Shown one piece after another: positions 5,893-8,432 of a stretch of 8,432 nucleotides of DNA (position 1 is its first letter; each line of letters opens with the position of its first letter). The DNA is from JACQID01 sp035290885 (GTDB lineage: Archaea > Aenigmatarchaeota > Aenigmatarchaeia > GW2011-AR5). A program made the position numbers and the translations under genes. The notes under the pieces were generated by a model. That model searched no databases. It worked only from the letters and a program-made list of their open reading frames with translations, and was not told where the DNA came from. The stretch spans positions 1-8,432 of the forward strand of contig DATDTL010000076.1 of assembly GCA_035290885.1 (NCBI GenBank), read 5' to 3'.

Positions 5893-8250
5893 TCACTTAA
5901 CTATTTCTATAGCATCAATGCCTTCGCGGAAAGTTATTTTTTCTATTTTCATGGTTGCTTTCAACACATTTGCCGCACTCGCAGACAGCTTCTGCCCGAT
6001 GATAATTTCCTTAAGCGGCGCATTCATGGCAAGCTTGTTCCCGCTTTTGTATTTCCTTATGCAGTCTATAGTTTTTACCATGTTATCGCCTTCTGATTCT
6101 TCTTTTTCATAGGCATAATCCATCTTCGGCCACGCGGAAACGTGTATGCTTTCCTTCATGCCAAAAATCTCGCGATATATCTCTTCTGTGATATGCGGCA
6201 TTATGGGGGCGAAGAGCTTGAGTATCGTTATCATGCATGATTTTAGCGCATATTTCGCGGAATCAACATCTTCCTTAGAATAGGTCGACGGATTGTATAT
6301 CCTGTCCTTTGCCATCTCTATATAATAATCAGTGAAAATGCGCCAGAAGAAAAGGTCGGCTTCTATCTTGGCGCGGGAATATTCGTAGCTTTCGAAAGCG
6401 TTGGTGCAGGCATGGACGGTTCTTGTAAGCTTGGAGAGCACCCATGCGTCTATCTGGTGCGGATTCTTTGGCTCTTTGGCGTCTTTTTCAACAGCGGATG
6501 CCACGAACTTCGCGGCGTTCCATAATTTTGTGGCGGTTTTCATGCCGGTGACAAGCTCCTTTTCTTGGAACGGCAAGTCTTCGCCCAAGTTTGAGGAAGC
6601 TGCCCAGAAGCGCAGCGCATCGGCGGAGTATTTTTTCGCCATCTCCTGAGGGCTTATGGTATTGCCCTTGCTCTTGGACATCTTCCTGCCCTGCGGGTCA
6701 AGCGCCCAGCCGGAAATCATGACGTTCTTCCACGGCGCTTTCCCGTCATGGAGCATTGATTTTATAGTCGTGTTGAAAAGCCAGAATGATATTATGTCGT
6801 GAGCTTGCGGCCTGAGCGTCATGGGGAACAGATTATTGTAGGCCGGCGTGCCTTTCATTAATTCCCTGCTTATCTTTGGCGTCAGAGAAGAGGTTGCCCA
6901 TGTATCCATCACGTCGCGCTCCGGCTCAAAGTCAGATGAGCCGCATTTGCATTTCTTTCCCGGTCCGGCTGCGAGCGGGTCAACGGGCAATTTTGCGACG
7001 TCTGCAAGCATGATTTCGTTGCACTTTTTGCAGTACCATACAGGAAACGGTATGCCAAAGTATCGCTGCCTTGAAATGCACCAGTCCCATTTCAGGCCCT
7101 TTACCCAGTTATCATATCTATTCTTCATGTGTTCAGGGTGCCATTTGAGCGCAGCGCCTGCGGCGAGCATGACTTCCTTGGACGGATATTTTATGAACCA
7201 CTGGTATGTAGGCAGGATTTCGATGTCTGTGTCGCATCGTTCGTGCACGTTTACCGCGTGCTTGATGGGCACTATTTTCTCGGTCCACGGCTTCAGGTCC
7301 TCTATTATCTTTTCCCGCGCCTCGGCGGTTTTCATGCCTGCGTAAGGCCCTGCAGCGGCAGTCAGCGTGCCGTCCGGATTGAGTATTTCCGTGACTTCGG
7401 CCTTGAATTTCTTGGCCCAGTCCGCGTCAGTCATGTCTCCGAACGTGGACTGGTAGACCGCGCCCGTGCCGTATTCCATGTCGGCTTCGTCATTGCCCAT
7501 TACCGGCACTTTCTTGTTGTAAATGGGAATTATCGCCTTCTTGCCTATGAAATTTGTGTAGCGCTTGTCTTCGGGATGCACGTATACGGCGGCAGCCGAA
7601 CCGAGAAGTTCCGGCCTTGTGGTGGCTATGCTGACATTGCCGCCGCCTTCAACGTCAAGCTTAATGTAGACAAGTTTTGAGTCCTTTTCCACGTCCTTTA
7701 GCTCCACTTGCGCTATCGCAGTTTGGCATAGAGGGCACCACATGAAAGGCGCTTTCGTCCTGTATTCCAGTCCCATATTATAGAGTTCTATGAACGATTG
7801 CTGCGATATGCGCCTGCAGTGCTCGTTTATCGTGGAGTAGAATATGCCCCAGTCCGCGGATATGCCGATGCGTTTCCAGTCCGCGACGAAGTCAGGGCGT
7901 ATCTTCTCCAAGGTTGACAAACAAAGCTCTATGAATTTGCCCCTATCCATTTTCTTTGATTTTACGTTATTTAGTTTTTCAATAAGCCTCTCCGTCGGCA
8001 AACCGTTATCATCAGTGCCGAACGGCATGAAGACGTTCTCGCCCTTCATGCGATGATACCGCGCTATGAAATCCATCTGGGAATAGGAAAATGCGTGGCC
8101 GATGTGCATGCTGCCTGAAACCGTGGGCGGCGGCGTGTCTATGGAAAATAGAGGCTTCGCGCTTTTCGGGTCAAAGCGGTAAGCCCCTTCATTTTCCCAT
8201 CGCTCTTGCCATTTCCGTTCGGCGATTTTTGGGTCGTAGTTTTTTTCCAT
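5893..8250 (-). CDS. valS: Valyl-tRNA synthetase
   Basis: Class I aminoacyl-tRNA synthetase charging tRNA-Val. The 785 residues contain HIGH (49-52) in GSMHIGHAFSY, GTDDNGLPTERL near 78-89, a zinc-type WCPLC (171-175), the CP1 editing domain (about 190-345) with ATTRPELLG (209-217) and YGTGAVYQSTFGD (260-272), EILPTYQWF (344-352), a second zinc-type set CKKC (407-410) and CKC (434-436), DVMDTWATSSLTP (446-458), KMSKS (523-527) in GRKMSKSKGN, and a helical anticodon-binding domain with NPxxxDAWVLSKL-like text (597-608). This pattern is the archaeal/eukaryal type, not the bacterial one with a long C-terminal coiled coil. It is shorter than many archaeal homologues, mostly through a reduced C-terminus. 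It is first gene of an operon with prf1. Confidence 0.97.
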   Translation of the reverse strand: MEKNYDPKIAERKWQERWENEGAYRFDPKSAKPLFSIDTPPPTVSGSMHIGHAFSYSQMDFIARYHRMKGENVFMPFGTDDNGLPTERLIEKLNNVKSKKMDRGKFIELCLSTLEKIRPDFVADWKRIGISADWGIFYSTINEHCRRISQQSFIELYNMGLEYRTKAPFMWCPLCQTAIAQVELKDVEKDSKLVYIKLDVEGGGNVSIATTRPELLGSAAAVYVHPEDKRYTNFIGKKAIIPIYNKKVPVMGNDEADMEYGTGAVYQSTFGDMTDADWAKKFKAEVTEILNPDGTLTAAAGPYAGMKTAEAREKIIEDLKPWTEKIVPIKHAVNVHERCDTDIEILPTYQWFIKYPSKEVMLAAGAALKWHPEHMKNRYDNWVKGLKWDWCISRQRYFGIPFPVWYCKKCNEIMLADVAKLPVDPLAAGPGKKCKCGSSDFEPERDVMDTWATSSLTPKISRELMKGTPAYNNLFPMTLRPQAHDIISFWLFNTTIKSMLHDGKAPWKNVMISGWALDPQGRKMSKSKGNTISPQEMAKKYSADALRFWAASSNLGEDLPFQEKELVTGMKTATKLWNAAKFVASAVEKDAKEPKNPHQIDAWVLSKLTRTVHACTNAFESYEYSRAKIEADLFFWRIFTDYYIEMAKDRIYNPSTYSKEDVDSAKYALKSCMITILKLFAPIMPHITEEIYREIFGMKESIHVSAWPKMDYAYEKEESEGDNMVKTIDCIRKYKSGNKLAMNAPLKEIIIGQKLSASAANVLKATMKIEKITFREGIDAIEIVK

Positions 8251-8282
8251 GAAGCATCAACTTTGATTATTAAGAGGCGCGG

Positions 8283-8292
8283 CTAAATATAA
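8283..8292 (-). promoter_or_regulatory. TATA box of the valS-prf1 operon
   Basis: On the minus strand TTATATTTAG is centred about 37 bp before the valS ATG (8250). Initiation near 8261 would give a leader of about 10 nt. No strong Shine-Dalgarno sequence precedes the ATG. A second weaker A/T element, TTAATAAT (8273-8266), is too close to the start codon to serve. Confidence 0.45.
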
Positions 8293-8357
8293 CCGAGAAA
8301 AGCTATATGTTTGAAGGGACGGGCAAGCCACAGGGCATGAAGGTAATTGTGGATTAA

Positions 8358-8380
8358 ACTTATAAATGCCTTTGCGCAAA
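8358..8380 (+). promoter_or_regulatory. Right-edge TATA box with adjoining palindrome
   Basis: ACTTATAAAT (8358-8367) is a good plus-strand TATA box, followed after 3 bp by the perfect palindrome TTTGCGCAAA (8371-8380). The palindrome sits between box and expected start (about 8388), where a repressor would block initiation. A second TATA-like element, TTTAAATA (8416-8423), follows. The only ATG between them (8401) opens a 7-codon frame. A divergent gene beyond the window is inferred. Confidence 0.35.
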
Positions 8381-8432
8381 CATCCATAGAACGGCGTAAA
8401 ATGCGAAAAATAACGTTTAAATAGAAGAATGA

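Noticed and set aside
7129..7680. 183-codon plus-strand frame inside valS
   Set aside because: It is antisense to the ValRS catalytic and editing domains; the openness follows from valS codon composition.
8307..8357. 16-codon plus-strand ORF starting MFEGTGKPQG
   Set aside because: Short, lacks a ribosome-binding site and is not well spaced from a TATA box.
8401..8424. Seven-codon frame MRKITFK as a leader peptide
   Set aside because: It is too short to judge, with no attenuator structure visible before the window ends; the stop overlaps a TATA-like element.

Overview
The window is archaeal. The evidence is an aRF1-type release factor with NIKS and GGQ motifs, an archaeal-type PEP carboxylase with the MSTQHPDN signature, an archaeal/eukaryal-type valyl-tRNA synthetase, heavy use of ATA (Ile) and AGG (Arg) codons, and TATA boxes placed so that several mRNAs would be nearly leaderless. 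Short proteins and tight spacing suggest a small-genome lineage, possibly DPANN. That placement is inference and the sequence alone does not fix a taxon.

Layout, left to right. Positions 1-48 hold the 3' end of an unidentified gene. Positions 49-519 are low-density DNA with a hairpin resembling the right end of IS200/IS605 elements, a start-less open stretch and a 35-codon small ORF behind a TATA box. Next come a complete TatD-family metallohydrolase (+), a class I aspartate aminotransferase (-) that converges on it with an 11-bp overlap, and an archaeal PEP carboxylase (+) diverging from the aminotransferase. The last two genes sit back to back around one A/T-rich element that could serve as TATA box for both. 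PEP carboxylase makes oxaloacetate and the aminotransferase turns it into aspartate, so the pair forms a short PEP-to-aspartate route. The PEP carboxylase frame breaks at about 3793-3796, and a well-formed 45-codon C-terminal tail continues in the next frame to 3932.

Positions 3933-4638 form an accessory island on the minus strand. It contains a 134-residue orphan protein with its own TATA box, then, through a TAATG junction, a small antitoxin-like gene interrupted by an in-frame TAA, and possibly a trace of a RelE-type toxin beyond it.

Positions 4670-8250 are a translation operon on the minus strand: valyl-tRNA synthetase followed by release factor aRF1. The right edge (8251-8432) is intergenic. 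It carries the valS promoter, and on the plus strand two TATA-like elements and a perfect 10-bp palindrome, suggesting a divergent gene just beyond the window.

No tRNA, rRNA or CRISPR array was seen. The main oddities are the split PEP carboxylase, the shared aspartate-pathway promoter and the decayed toxin-antitoxin-like island.
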